A stretch of DNA of 64,000 nucleotides, taken from assembly GCF_001894805.1 (NCBI RefSeq), contig NZ_BCWX01000004.1, positions 310,001-374,000 on the forward strand, written 5' to 3'. The position numbers and the translations under genes were made by a program. Source of the stretch: Rhodococcus globerulus NBRC 14531 (GTDB lineage Bacteria; Actinomycetota; Actinomycetes; Mycobacteriales; Mycobacteriaceae). The notes beneath the pieces are model-generated. The model saw nothing but the letters and a program-made list of their open reading frames with translations. It was not told the origin of the DNA and did not search any database. Positions within the stretch are counted from its first letter, which is position 1; each line of letters opens with the position of its first letter. This document shows positions 33,897 through 41,679 of this stretch, piece by piece.

Positions 33897-35394
33897 CGTC
33901 AACGACACACTGTTCATCAGCGTTCCTGTCGAAGAAGACCAAGAGAATCCGTGGCTCCGCGGCGCGTGGAGACCACAGGGCAAGGAATACGCCGTCAGCG
34001 GCGACGAACTGACGATCATCGGTTCCATCCCGGAAGAATTGGACGGTATCTACGTCCGCAACACACACAACAACGCAACCACACCTACCGGGATCTATCA
34101 TCCATTCGACGGCGACGGCATGCTTCACGCCATTCGCTTTCGTGACGGCACATGCGAGTACCGGAACGCCTTCGTCCGTACCACAGGGTTCTTGGCCGAG
34201 CAGGGGGCAAAGAAGGCTCTGTGGCCGGGAATTCTCCAGCCTCAGGAGTACCAACGTCGAGGCTGGGGATCGATGGGGTCGATGAAGGACAATGCCGGTA
34301 CCGACGTCATCGCCCACGCCGGTCATCTGATTGCCACGATGTCGCAAGGAAGTGAGCCGTGGTGTTTGAGCCCGGTCACCCTGGAAACCCTTGGCCCAAA
34401 CAAGAATTGGGCGAAACTTGTCCCCGACGGATTATCGTCGCACTACAAGGTGGACAACGCCACCGGCGAGATGACGTTTTTCAATTATCCACAGAAGGCT
34501 CCGTTCATGAACTACGGAGTAGTCAACAAGGCAGACAATCTCGTTCACTACGTGCCGATCGAACTACCCGGCCCACGATGGCCCCACGACCTCGGTATGA
34601 CCGAGCACTATTCGATTCTCCACGACCTGCCGTACTTCTTCGACGAGGAACTACTGAAGAAGGGAATCCACAAAGGTTCGTTCCACGACGACATTCCAGC
34701 GCGATTCGGTGTTATCCCCCGCTACGGAACCAGCGCCGATGTTCGCTGGTTCGAAGCAAAGCCCTGCTGGGTCATGCATCTGTCCAATTGTTTCGAAGAC
34801 GGCGACTGGATAGTACAGGATGGATGCATCTGGGACAACCTTGTGAAACCTCCTGTCGGAGTTGAAGAAGATGCCCACGCGATCTACGCCCGTATCCGTA
34901 GAAACGTCGACATGCATCCCACCGGCGCGCATCTCTATCGCTGGATGTTCAACATGGTGACCGGAGAAGTCAGAGAGTTCCCCCTCGACGACGAAGTGAG
35001 TGAGTTCCCCGTCATCAGCAACGACGTGGTCGGACGCCCGTACCGGTACTCGTACAACGCCTTGTTCGAAAAGGGCGAATGGCATCTGAACGGCCTCAAA
35101 CGCTACGACCTACACACCGGCAAAGCCGTCCGGCTGGAATTCGGACCTGGCCGTTGGGGCAGTGAGCCCGCAATCGCGCGTCCGGCAGGTTCTAGCGCAG
35201 AAGACGACGGCTACTGCATTGTTTTCATCACCGACTTGATCCAGGATCGCTCCGAATGCGTTATCTATCGTGCCGACGATCTGACCGGCGATCCCGTGTG
35301 CACGGTCATTCTCCCCGAACGGATTTCAGTGGGCACCCATTCCTGTTGGGTCGAAGGTGACCGTATCGCCGGAGAAGGGCGGGCACCACGATGA
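33889..35394 (+). CDS. Carotenoid-cleavage-type (RPE65 family) nonheme iron dioxygenase
   Basis: A 501-residue seven-bladed-propeller oxygenase. The four iron-binding histidines can be picked out: H185 (SSHYKVD), H233 (WPHDLGMTEHY), H297 (WVMHLSNCFEDGD) and H484 (SVGTHSCW). The N-terminal GIYVRNTHNN and FDGDGMLHAIRF are also family hallmarks. Members cleave a C=C bond in carotenoids, stilbenes (lignostilbene dioxygenase) or phenylpropenes (isoeugenol monooxygenase) to give aldehydes. The presence of aldehyde and alcohol dehydrogenases in the same operon fits aldehyde products. The substrate cannot be read from sequence. Confidence 0.9.
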   Translation: MYDVNDTLFISVPVEEDQENPWLRGAWRPQGKEYAVSGDELTIIGSIPEELDGIYVRNTHNNATTPTGIYHPFDGDGMLHAIRFRDGTCEYRNAFVRTTGFLAEQGAKKALWPGILQPQEYQRRGWGSMGSMKDNAGTDVIAHAGHLIATMSQGSEPWCLSPVTLETLGPNKNWAKLVPDGLSSHYKVDNATGEMTFFNYPQKAPFMNYGVVNKADNLVHYVPIELPGPRWPHDLGMTEHYSILHDLPYFFDEELLKKGIHKGSFHDDIPARFGVIPRYGTSADVRWFEAKPCWVMHLSNCFEDGDWIVQDGCIWDNLVKPPVGVEEDAHAIYARIRRNVDMHPTGAHLYRWMFNMVTGEVREFPLDDEVSEFPVISNDVVGRPYRYSYNALFEKGEWHLNGLKRYDLHTGKAVRLEFGPGRWGSEPAIARPAGSSAEDDGYCIVFITDLIQDRSECVIYRADDLTGDPVCTVILPERISVGTHSCWVEGDRIAGEGRAPR

Positions 35395-36140
35395 CAGACA
35401 TCGTTTTTGTCCCAGGACTCAACAACGACGCGTTGGTCTGGGACCGTGTAATCAAATCACTTCCACCATCACTGAGCGCAACAGCCGTAGATGTTCCCGC
35501 AATCGGTGACGTCGACAAGATCGCCGCAGCACTCGCAGTCGATCTACCCGATCAGTTCTTCCTTGTCGGGCATTCCTTCGGAGGAGTGGTCGCCATGGCG
35601 CTTCTCGAGTACTGCCCGGAGCGCATTTCCGGCGTGGCACTGGTGAACACGCCACAGGGAACCGATGACGAAGCCACCGCAGCGGCCCGATTGGACAAGG
35701 CAGAACGTGCGTTGGCCGGTGAATTCGAGAACTTCGCGATGGGCCGCGTCGATCTCGTATTCCACGCGGACAACGCCGAAGATCCCGATGTCTTGACGGA
35801 ACGGCTCCGCGGAGTGCGTGCTTACGGTCCGCAGCGATACAGCGCGCACAGTGCAGCGATAGCCTCTCGCCCCGACCGGACTGAGCTGCTACTCGCCACT
35901 GAAGTTCCGCTCGCCGTGATTGCCGCAGAATCCGACCTTGTTGTACCACCAGGCGAACAGCAGGCTCTTGCCGATCGAGTAGGGGCTACCTTCGCCGGCA
36001 TTCCCCACGCTGCCCACATGTTGCCCGCGGAGGAACCCGAGGCGCTCGCCCGGGCACTGACGAAGTGGATCGACTCCGTGGATACCACCGACACACACCA
36101 CTCCGTGGATACCACCGACACACACCGAGGAGAGAAATGA
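35391..36140 (+). CDS. Alpha/beta hydrolase
   Basis: A 249-residue alpha/beta hydrolase with nucleophile motif GHSFGG (about residue 60), acid near AAESDLVVPP and histidine in IPHAAHMLPAEEPEA. The C-terminus carries two copies of SVDTTDTHH/R, encoded by a 27-bp tandem duplication just before the stop, beyond the normal end of the fold. It is coupled to the genes on both sides by 4-bp overlaps. It probably hydrolyses an ester or lactone formed in the dioxygenase pathway. Confidence 0.85.
   Translation: MTDIVFVPGLNNDALVWDRVIKSLPPSLSATAVDVPAIGDVDKIAAALAVDLPDQFFLVGHSFGGVVAMALLEYCPERISGVALVNTPQGTDDEATAAARLDKAERALAGEFENFAMGRVDLVFHADNAEDPDVLTERLRGVRAYGPQRYSAHSAAIASRPDRTELLLATEVPLAVIAAESDLVVPPGEQQALADRVGATFAGIPHAAHMLPAEEPEALARALTKWIDSVDTTDTHHSVDTTDTHRGEK
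36073..36126 (+). repeat. 27-bp perfect tandem duplication at the 3' end of the hydrolase gene
   Basis: Bases 36073-36099 and 36100-36126 are identical (unit starts ACTCCGTGGATACC). The unit is nine codons long, so the reading frame is kept and the protein gains a second SVDTTDTH block. Its recent origin is suggested by the absence of any difference. Confidence 0.9.
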
Positions 36141-36937
36141 CCGCCGCATACACCGGCACCATCGACTACACCGTCCACGGAAGCGGGACGACCACCGTAT
36201 TCATGCTTCACGGAGCCTACGGCGACGGCAGCTATTTCGCTGATACCGCAACGGTTCTCGCTGATGCAGGCTACCGAGTCGTCGTCTGGAATTGTCCCGG
36301 ATACGGCATGACCCCGCCAGCGCAGACTCCGTCCATCACGACGTTCTCCGCAGCAGCGACGTCGCTGGTTCAGTCAGAAGCTACGGCCGTCAACGTCCTG
36401 CTCGGTCACTCCATGGGCGCGCTCATCGCACCCTTGACCGCCAACAACGAACCACTCGTCGCTGCTGTTGTCCTGTCCGGAGCATCAGCGGGTTTTGCTT
36501 CGCGCACTCCGGAAGACCAGAAGCGATACCTGGCCGAACGGCTCGAACCGATCGAGAACGGACAGACGGTCGCAGAGTATGTGCGTCCATTGCTCGATTC
36601 GATGATGGGGCCCAGTGCATCCGGGCCGCTCGTGGACAAGGTCCGCGAAGCCATCCTCGCCATGCGAACCGAAACCTTCGCCGATTCGATCCGCGCTATC
36701 GCGTCGTACGACGGCCGTGAGGCTCTCGACAATCTGGCGGTCCCGACCTTGCTCCTGGCGGGAACCGTGGACACGGCCTGTCCGGTCGCCGGTATGCGGG
36801 CGATGGCCGAGCGCATCGAGGATTCCGAAATTCACGAACTCGAGGGCGTTGGGCACTACGGTTTCGCGGAACGCCCCGACGAATTCCACGGACACCTACT
36901 GGACTTCTTGGGCAGACGACTCCCGAAGGAGAACTGA
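36137..36937 (+). CDS. Alpha/beta hydrolase (second in operon)
   Basis: A 266-residue alpha/beta hydrolase with HGAYGDG after the first strand (oxyanion region), nucleophile motif GHSMGA at about residue 96, acid in LLAGTVDTACPV and histidine in EGVGHYGFAERP. ATG 36137 overlaps the preceding stop and has GAGGAGAG upstream. It is only distantly similar to the adjacent hydrolase, so the pair is unlikely to be a recent duplicate; two different ester, thioester or C-C bonds may be cleaved. Confidence 0.86.
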   Translation: MTAAYTGTIDYTVHGSGTTTVFMLHGAYGDGSYFADTATVLADAGYRVVVWNCPGYGMTPPAQTPSITTFSAAATSLVQSEATAVNVLLGHSMGALIAPLTANNEPLVAAVVLSGASAGFASRTPEDQKRYLAERLEPIENGQTVAEYVRPLLDSMMGPSASGPLVDKVREAILAMRTETFADSIRAIASYDGREALDNLAVPTLLLAGTVDTACPVAGMRAMAERIEDSEIHELEGVGHYGFAERPDEFHGHLLDFLGRRLPKEN

Positions 36938-36939
36938 CT

Positions 36940-38460
36940 ATGCTGCAATCGGATCCGACAGTCTTCGCCCGCGCCGTCGAAACGGCCCGACTCCCTCGCG
37001 TGCACACGCTGATCGACGGCATGTTCGTCGACGGCGGCGGCCAGATATTCTCCGACGTGTTTCCGGCAACCGGCACTCAGATCGCCGAAGTCCGATCCTC
37101 GTCACCAGGTCAGGTATCGGATGCAGTGAGCGCAGCGCGTCAAGCCTTTCCGGCCTGGGCGGACAGTTCTGCGACGACACGTGCCGCCATCCTGGACCGC
37201 GCCGCGGACACAATGCTTCGCGACATGGACCGGTTGACGGCATTGGTCACCCTCGACAACGGAAAGACCTCACCGGAAGCAAGTTTCGACGTGGTCAGTT
37301 CGACCTCGTTGACCAAGTCGGCGGCAGGGTGGGCAAGCAGGATGAGGGGCTCCACCCTGCCGCTCGGTGACGGGTACGTGGAGATGACATGGCGTGAACC
37401 TGTGGGCGTCGTGGCCATCTTCATGCCCTTCAATGCACCATTGATGTTCTGCGCGATGAAGATCGCTGCCGCCATCGCGATGGGCAACACCGTTGTGGTC
37501 AAGTCGCCGGAGAAGAGTCCGCTGGCTGCAATCGCCTTTGCCGAATACCTCGTCGAGGCCGGCCTGCCGAACGGAGTGGTCAACATCGTGCAGGGATTCG
37601 CGGACGTCGGGACCGCATTGGTCTCGTCGCCGGAGGTGGACATGGTCTCGTTCACCGGAAGCAGCACCGTCGGGGCGCGCGTCGGATCCGATTCGGTGGC
37701 CGGACTCAAACGCGTTCTCCTCGAGTTGGGCGGCAAGTCTGCGAACATCATCTTCGACGACGCACCGTTCGACAGTGCGGTCGAGGGGTCCGTCGGCGCG
37801 ATCTTCCGCAACTCCGGACAACGATGTTTCTCCGGATCGAGAATTCTCGTACAGGAGAATATCGCCGATCGTTTCATCGAATCGCTTGTGGCCAAGACTC
37901 GTTCACTGCGAGTCGGTGATCCGTTCGACCCGAACAGCGATATCGGATCGTTGATCACCGCCCAGGACGTCTCCCGAGTCCGCAGCATCGTGCGAGACGC
38001 GGAAGAAGCAGGTGCAAAAGTCTTGTGCGGTGGCGATTCACCCACCGGAGCAACTCCCGAGTCTGGGTACTTTCTGCCGACGGTGATCGACGTCGGCGAC
38101 CTCACCGATCTGGCGATCCTGCGGGAGGAGACTTTCGGTCCGGTCGTGACGGTGCAGAGATTCACCGACACGAACCACGCGATAGATATCGCCAATACGT
38201 CCGAATACGGCCTCGCCGGTGGATGCTGGACCAGCGACCTCGCGAAGGCCCTCACCGTGGCCCGACGCATCGAGACGGGCTACTTCTGGATCAACTCCTA
38301 TGCCGCCGCCGCCGGACCGGAATCCACTATCGGTGGGCGCAAGTCATCAGGATTCGGCACTGAAAAGGGCGAGGACGGAATGCTCGCCTACACGGCGATC
38401 AAAACGGTCATCATGTCCGAATCATCAACTGGAACAGTAATTCCCATGGGAGGCCGCTGA
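36940..38460 (+). CDS. Aldehyde dehydrogenase
   Basis: A 506-residue NAD(P)-dependent aldehyde dehydrogenase of normal length. Catalytic glutamate lies in LLELGGKSAN and the nucleophilic cysteine in NSGQRCFSGSR; the cofactor region is MPFNAPLMFCAMKIAAAIAMGN and FTGSSTVGARV. It begins 2 bp after the hydrolase stop. It should oxidise the aldehyde released by the cleavage dioxygenase to a carboxylic acid. Confidence 0.9.
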   Translation: MLQSDPTVFARAVETARLPRVHTLIDGMFVDGGGQIFSDVFPATGTQIAEVRSSSPGQVSDAVSAARQAFPAWADSSATTRAAILDRAADTMLRDMDRLTALVTLDNGKTSPEASFDVVSSTSLTKSAAGWASRMRGSTLPLGDGYVEMTWREPVGVVAIFMPFNAPLMFCAMKIAAAIAMGNTVVVKSPEKSPLAAIAFAEYLVEAGLPNGVVNIVQGFADVGTALVSSPEVDMVSFTGSSTVGARVGSDSVAGLKRVLLELGGKSANIIFDDAPFDSAVEGSVGAIFRNSGQRCFSGSRILVQENIADRFIESLVAKTRSLRVGDPFDPNSDIGSLITAQDVSRVRSIVRDAEEAGAKVLCGGDSPTGATPESGYFLPTVIDVGDLTDLAILREETFGPVVTVQRFTDTNHAIDIANTSEYGLAGGCWTSDLAKALTVARRIETGYFWINSYAAAAGPESTIGGRKSSGFGTEKGEDGMLAYTAIKTVIMSESSTGTVIPMGGR

Positions 38461-38461
38461 C

Positions 38462-39538
38462 ATGTCGCACTACCACCGATGCCGAGGCGCAGTCACCACC
38501 GGACCCGATCAGCCACTTCGAATCGTCGAGATCGAGGTGCCGGCACCTCAGGCCGACGAGGTGCTGATCAAAGTCACCGCGTGCGGGCTGTGCCACAGCG
38601 ATCTTCACTACATGGACGGCTCGTCCGGGGTGGACTATCCGTATCTCGTGGGGCATGAGATCAGCGGCGTGGTCCACGAGATCGGTCCAGAAGTCGTGGA
38701 CCTCACGGTGGGCGATCAAGTGGTGGTGGCGCTGATCGTGTCGTGCGGCGAGTGTGTCGACTGCAAGCGCGGTCGCGGTGTCCGCTGCGTGAACAAGATG
38801 CCGCGCCATCGGGCTCCCCGCCTACCCGACGGCACGGAGCTGACACCGGTCCTCGGGGCCGGCGGCCTCGCCGAGTTGGTCCTGATGAACAGGCAGCACG
38901 TCGCCTTACGCCCACTCTCTCTCGATGCTGGTTTGAGTGCGCTTCTCGGCTGTGGGGTGCCAACCGGATTCGGCGCAGCGGTCAACACCGGTGAGGTCAC
39001 TGCCGGCGACAGGGTCGCAGTCATCGGTTGTGGTGGGGTCGGACTCAGCGCGATCGCCGGTGCACAGGCGGCCGGGGCCGCCCACGTCACGGCCTTCGAC
39101 TTCGAACCCGCCAAACGTGCACTTGCATCGGAGTTCGGCGCCGATGTCACCGTCGACGGTGCGCACTGGGCCCGGCGACCGGAGCTGTTGTCGAGCTTCG
39201 ACATCGTCATCGACGCGGTCGGCGGCGACGGACCACTACAACAGGCGATTGCGCTGACGCGTCCCGGCGGTCGGATCGTCGCGCCAGGGGCACCTCGATC
39301 CGACGAAATCAGCGCTGTTGCGTTGCGCCCTGTCTTTCTCAAGCGACTCGAATATCACGTCTCGCACTGGGGCGACTGTGTCCCGAGCCGCGACTTTCCA
39401 GAGATTGCCCGGCTTGTCGCAGAGGGCAGCTTTCCGCTGGAGAAGTACCGAAGTGAAATTGTCGATCTCGACGGCGCAGCCGAGGCCTATGAGCGGCTAC
39501 GCCGGGGAGAAGTGCTTAGATCCATCGTGATGATGTGA
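38462..39538 (+). CDS. Zinc-dependent alcohol dehydrogenase
   Basis: A 358-residue MDR alcohol dehydrogenase. The catalytic zinc ligands are in ACGLCHSDLH and GHE; the four structural-zinc cysteines are in CGECVDCKRGRGVRC. The Rossmann motif is GCGGVGLSAIAGAQAAGA. It starts 1 bp after the ALDH stop and ends the operon. It likely interconverts an alcohol and the aldehyde that the ALDH oxidises. Confidence 0.9.
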   Translation: MSHYHRCRGAVTTGPDQPLRIVEIEVPAPQADEVLIKVTACGLCHSDLHYMDGSSGVDYPYLVGHEISGVVHEIGPEVVDLTVGDQVVVALIVSCGECVDCKRGRGVRCVNKMPRHRAPRLPDGTELTPVLGAGGLAELVLMNRQHVALRPLSLDAGLSALLGCGVPTGFGAAVNTGEVTAGDRVAVIGCGGVGLSAIAGAQAAGAAHVTAFDFEPAKRALASEFGADVTVDGAHWARRPELLSSFDIVIDAVGGDGPLQQAIALTRPGGRIVAPGAPRSDEISAVALRPVFLKRLEYHVSHWGDCVPSRDFPEIARLVAEGSFPLEKYRSEIVDLDGAAEAYERLRRGEVLRSIVMM

Positions 39539-39567
39539 GCGTGCCGTCGAACACAACCACTGATGGT

Positions 39568-39589
39568 AGTCCTCAGACGTCTGATGACT
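39568..39589. promoter_or_regulatory. 22-bp near-perfect palindrome (core TCAGACGTCTGA) before the second GntR gene
   Basis: The 12-bp core at 39573-39584 is perfect; with AGTC/GACT outer arms, 20 of 22 positions are symmetric. It lies 36 bp before the GntR start, placed for autoregulation, and directly follows the dioxygenase operon. Confidence 0.6.
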
Positions 39590-39624
39590 TGTTACGCTAG
39601 GCGAATTCGATTCGAAAGGTAGCA

Positions 39625-40329
39625 ATGACCGACGACCACGGTGGTTTCGTTCTGCGCAGCGGTCCCCTGGTGCCGCAGATCGAACAGATCTTCCGGTCGA
39701 AGATCCGCCAATCGGTATGGCTGCCGAAGCAGCGGATCCCGAGCGAAGCCGCACTCGCCGTAGAACTGGGAGTCGGGCGCTCATCCATCCGCGAAGCGAT
39801 CCGGCTTCTAACTCATGCCGGGTTGCTGGAGGTACGGCACGGGGTCGGAACGTTTGTCGTCGCGGCGGAGGATCTGGAACACGCTGACGAATTCACCCGG
39901 CTACTCCGACGCTCACAGATGCTCGAGGTTTTCGAGGTGCGCCGGGCGTTGGAGGTCGAGGCCGCCAGACTCGCGGCGGAGCGCGCACAACCGGAAGATC
40001 TCGAGCGCCTTCGACGCCGACTTACGCTCCGCCACAGCCACTTCGAACGGGATGTCGAGAAGTTTGTCGACACCGACCTCGATTTCCATACAGAAGTCGT
40101 TCGACTCTCGGGAAACGCTGTCTTGCTGTCACTGTTCGAATCGGTGCGTCCGCTTCTCCGCAAGACTCTCATCGACATGGTGGACATCGAAGAGGGAGTT
40201 CCCGATACTTCACAGGCCCACGACAGACTGCTCGACGCGCTATGGAATTCGGATCCCGACGCCGCAGTAGCTGCAACACGCGAAAACATCGACACCGTCC
40301 TCCGTCAGCTACGCATTCTCGATTCATAG
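39625..40329 (+). CDS. GntR/FadR-family regulator (FCD domain), downstream of the dioxygenase operon
   Basis: A 234-residue regulator with winged HTH (QRIPSEAALAVELGVGRSSIREAIRLLTHAGLLEVRHGVGTFVV) and an FCD domain with the expected metal-site residues (DTDLDFHTEVVRLSGN; QAHDRLLDALWNSD). It lies 86 bp after the alcohol dehydrogenase gene, with its own promoter palindrome. The operon is thus flanked by two GntR regulators; which one controls it is not decided by sequence. It may instead control the following ABC ATPase gene. Confidence 0.87.
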   Translation: MTDDHGGFVLRSGPLVPQIEQIFRSKIRQSVWLPKQRIPSEAALAVELGVGRSSIREAIRLLTHAGLLEVRHGVGTFVVAAEDLEHADEFTRLLRRSQMLEVFEVRRALEVEAARLAAERAQPEDLERLRRRLTLRHSHFERDVEKFVDTDLDFHTEVVRLSGNAVLLSLFESVRPLLRKTLIDMVDIEEGVPDTSQAHDRLLDALWNSDPDAAVAATRENIDTVLRQLRILDS

Positions 40330-40342
40330 AGAGGCTTCATCC

Positions 40343-41167
40343 GTGGAACACTCCAGCGGCACAGTGCTGTCGACCGAACATGTCGACTTGGTCCGAGACG
40401 GCCGGTACTTGTTGCAGGACATCAACATTTCGATCGAGCCCGGCCAGCATTGGGTATTGCTGGGGGCTAACGGTGCGGGAAAGAGCACTCTGCTGAGCCT
40501 GTTCGGGGCAACTGCGCACCCCACCCGCGGCTCCGTATTCGTTCTGGGCCACAAGTTGGGCCGTGTCGACATGCGTGAGTTGCGGATGGACATCGGGCAT
40601 GTCAATCCGCGTCATACGATCGGCATTCCGATCACGGTGCGGAACGTCGTGATCACCGGACTCACCAACACCACCGAGTTGATGCCTCGCTGGTCACCAA
40701 CTCCGGAGCAGGAAGCACACGCCGACGCCTTGATCGACCTGCTTGGCATGAGCCCCCGATCGAATGCACTGTGGCCCAATTTGTCTCAGGGAGAGCGCGG
40801 ACGCGCACTGATCGCCAGAGCGCTCATGGTCGAGCCACGATTGCTTCTTCTCGACGAGCCCGCCACCGGTCTCGACTTGGCAGCCCGCGAACAGCTGCTG
40901 AGCGCGCTGGATGACCTACGTAGTCAAAACCCGTCCCTGGCAAGCATTCTTGTCACCCATCACATCGAAGAAATCCCAAGCACGACAACACATGCACTAC
41001 TGATCAAGGACGGCGTTGTCACGGCAACCGGACTTGCCGACGATGTGATCACGTCGGAGAACATCAGCGACTGCTTCTCACATCCCATCGAGATCGAACG
41101 ACGCAATGGACGTTGGAATGCCAGGTCCCACCCTCGCCAACGGAACCAACTGAGCCAACTGATCTGA
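40343..41167 (+). CDS. Stand-alone ABC transporter ATP-binding protein
   Basis: A 274-residue ATPase with Walker A GANGAGKST, signature LSQGERGRALIARAL, Walker B LLLLDEP and the H-loop THHIEEIP. The pattern resembles the ModF/YlmA type of ABC ATPase found without permease partners. The start is a GTG with GAGAGG upstream, 13 bp after the GntR stop, suggesting co-transcription. No permease gene is nearby, so the role is open. Confidence 0.82.
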   Translation: MEHSSGTVLSTEHVDLVRDGRYLLQDINISIEPGQHWVLLGANGAGKSTLLSLFGATAHPTRGSVFVLGHKLGRVDMRELRMDIGHVNPRHTIGIPITVRNVVITGLTNTTELMPRWSPTPEQEAHADALIDLLGMSPRSNALWPNLSQGERGRALIARALMVEPRLLLLDEPATGLDLAAREQLLSALDDLRSQNPSLASILVTHHIEEIPSTTTHALLIKDGVVTATGLADDVITSENISDCFSHPIEIERRNGRWNARSHPRQRNQLSQLI

Positions 41168-41181
41168 CAGTTCGTCAGATC
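41161..41181. terminator. Hairpin at the ABC ATPase/soxR convergent junction
   Basis: Perfect 8-bp arms GATCTGAC and GTCAGATC flank a 5-nt loop and cover the ABC stop codon and the soxR 3' end. A second GC-rich hairpin (GGCGGGC/GCCCGCC, 41183-41201) follows within soxR. Together they could stop transcription from both sides. Confidence 0.55.
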
Positions 41182-41615
41182 CGGCGGGCGCCCTGCCCGC
41201 CCAAACCGAGTTCGTCTCCCGGATTGAGCAGGTTGCAGGTTTGCAGTGACAAGCACCCGCACCCGATACACCCGGTCAACTCCTCCTGGAGGCGCGCGAT
41301 CGCCTGTTTACGATCCTCTAGCCGCTGATTCCAGGCGGTCGAGATCTTTGCCCAGTCCTTCTTGTTGGGTGTGCGGCCCTCTGGCAGGGAGGCGAACACT
41401 TCCCCGACCTCCGACAACGGAATGCCGAAGCGGACGGCCAATTGGATCAACGTCACTCGCCGTATGGCATGCCGCGGAAACTTTCGCATATTGCCGGCGG
41501 TGCGAACGGCAGGAACCAGACCCAGGGTTTCGTAGTACCGCACGGCCGACACCGCAACGCCTGTGCGGGCCGACACCTCGCCGATAGAGAGGAGTTCGTC
41601 GCTCTTGCGGATCAT
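41175..41615 (-). CDS. soxR: SoxR, redox-sensing MerR-family activator
   Basis: A 146-residue MerR-type protein. The HTH is at about residues 10-55 (LLSIGEVSARTGVAVSAVRYYETLGLVPAVRT), followed by a dimerisation helix and the SoxR-specific [2Fe-2S] motif C116-x2-C119-x-C121-x5-C127. ATG 41615 is used because GGAGG lies upstream and the family starts here. It is divergent from an MFS gene, with a SoxR box between. In actinobacteria SoxR responds to redox-active compounds and mostly controls exporters and oxidoreductases. Confidence 0.94.
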   Translation of the reverse strand: MIRKSDELLSIGEVSARTGVAVSAVRYYETLGLVPAVRTAGNMRKFPRHAIRRVTLIQLAVRFGIPLSEVGEVFASLPEGRTPNKKDWAKISTAWNQRLEDRKQAIARLQEELTGCIGCGCLSLQTCNLLNPGDELGLGGQGARRI

Positions 41616-41646
41616 CCTCGCCTCCCGTCTGGCACCCGAAGTTGAC

Positions 41647-41662
41647 CTCAAGCGCACTTGAG
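41647..41662. promoter_or_regulatory. SoxR box CTCAAG-N4-CTTGAG
   Basis: The 16-bp dyad matches the known SoxR site core (CCTCAAGttnACTTGAGG) closely. It sits 17 bp before the MFS start and 31 bp before soxR. A TTGACC at 41643 and TACCTT at 41667 would give an 18-bp-spaced promoter, with the box between the elements as in MerR-type activation. Confidence 0.8.
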
Positions 41663-41679
41663 ACTCTACCTTCATCGAC

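Noticed and set aside
33889-36140. Carotenoid biosynthesis or retinal production cluster
   Set aside because: No phytoene synthase, desaturase or rhodopsin gene is nearby; the surrounding importer and dehydrogenases point to catabolism.
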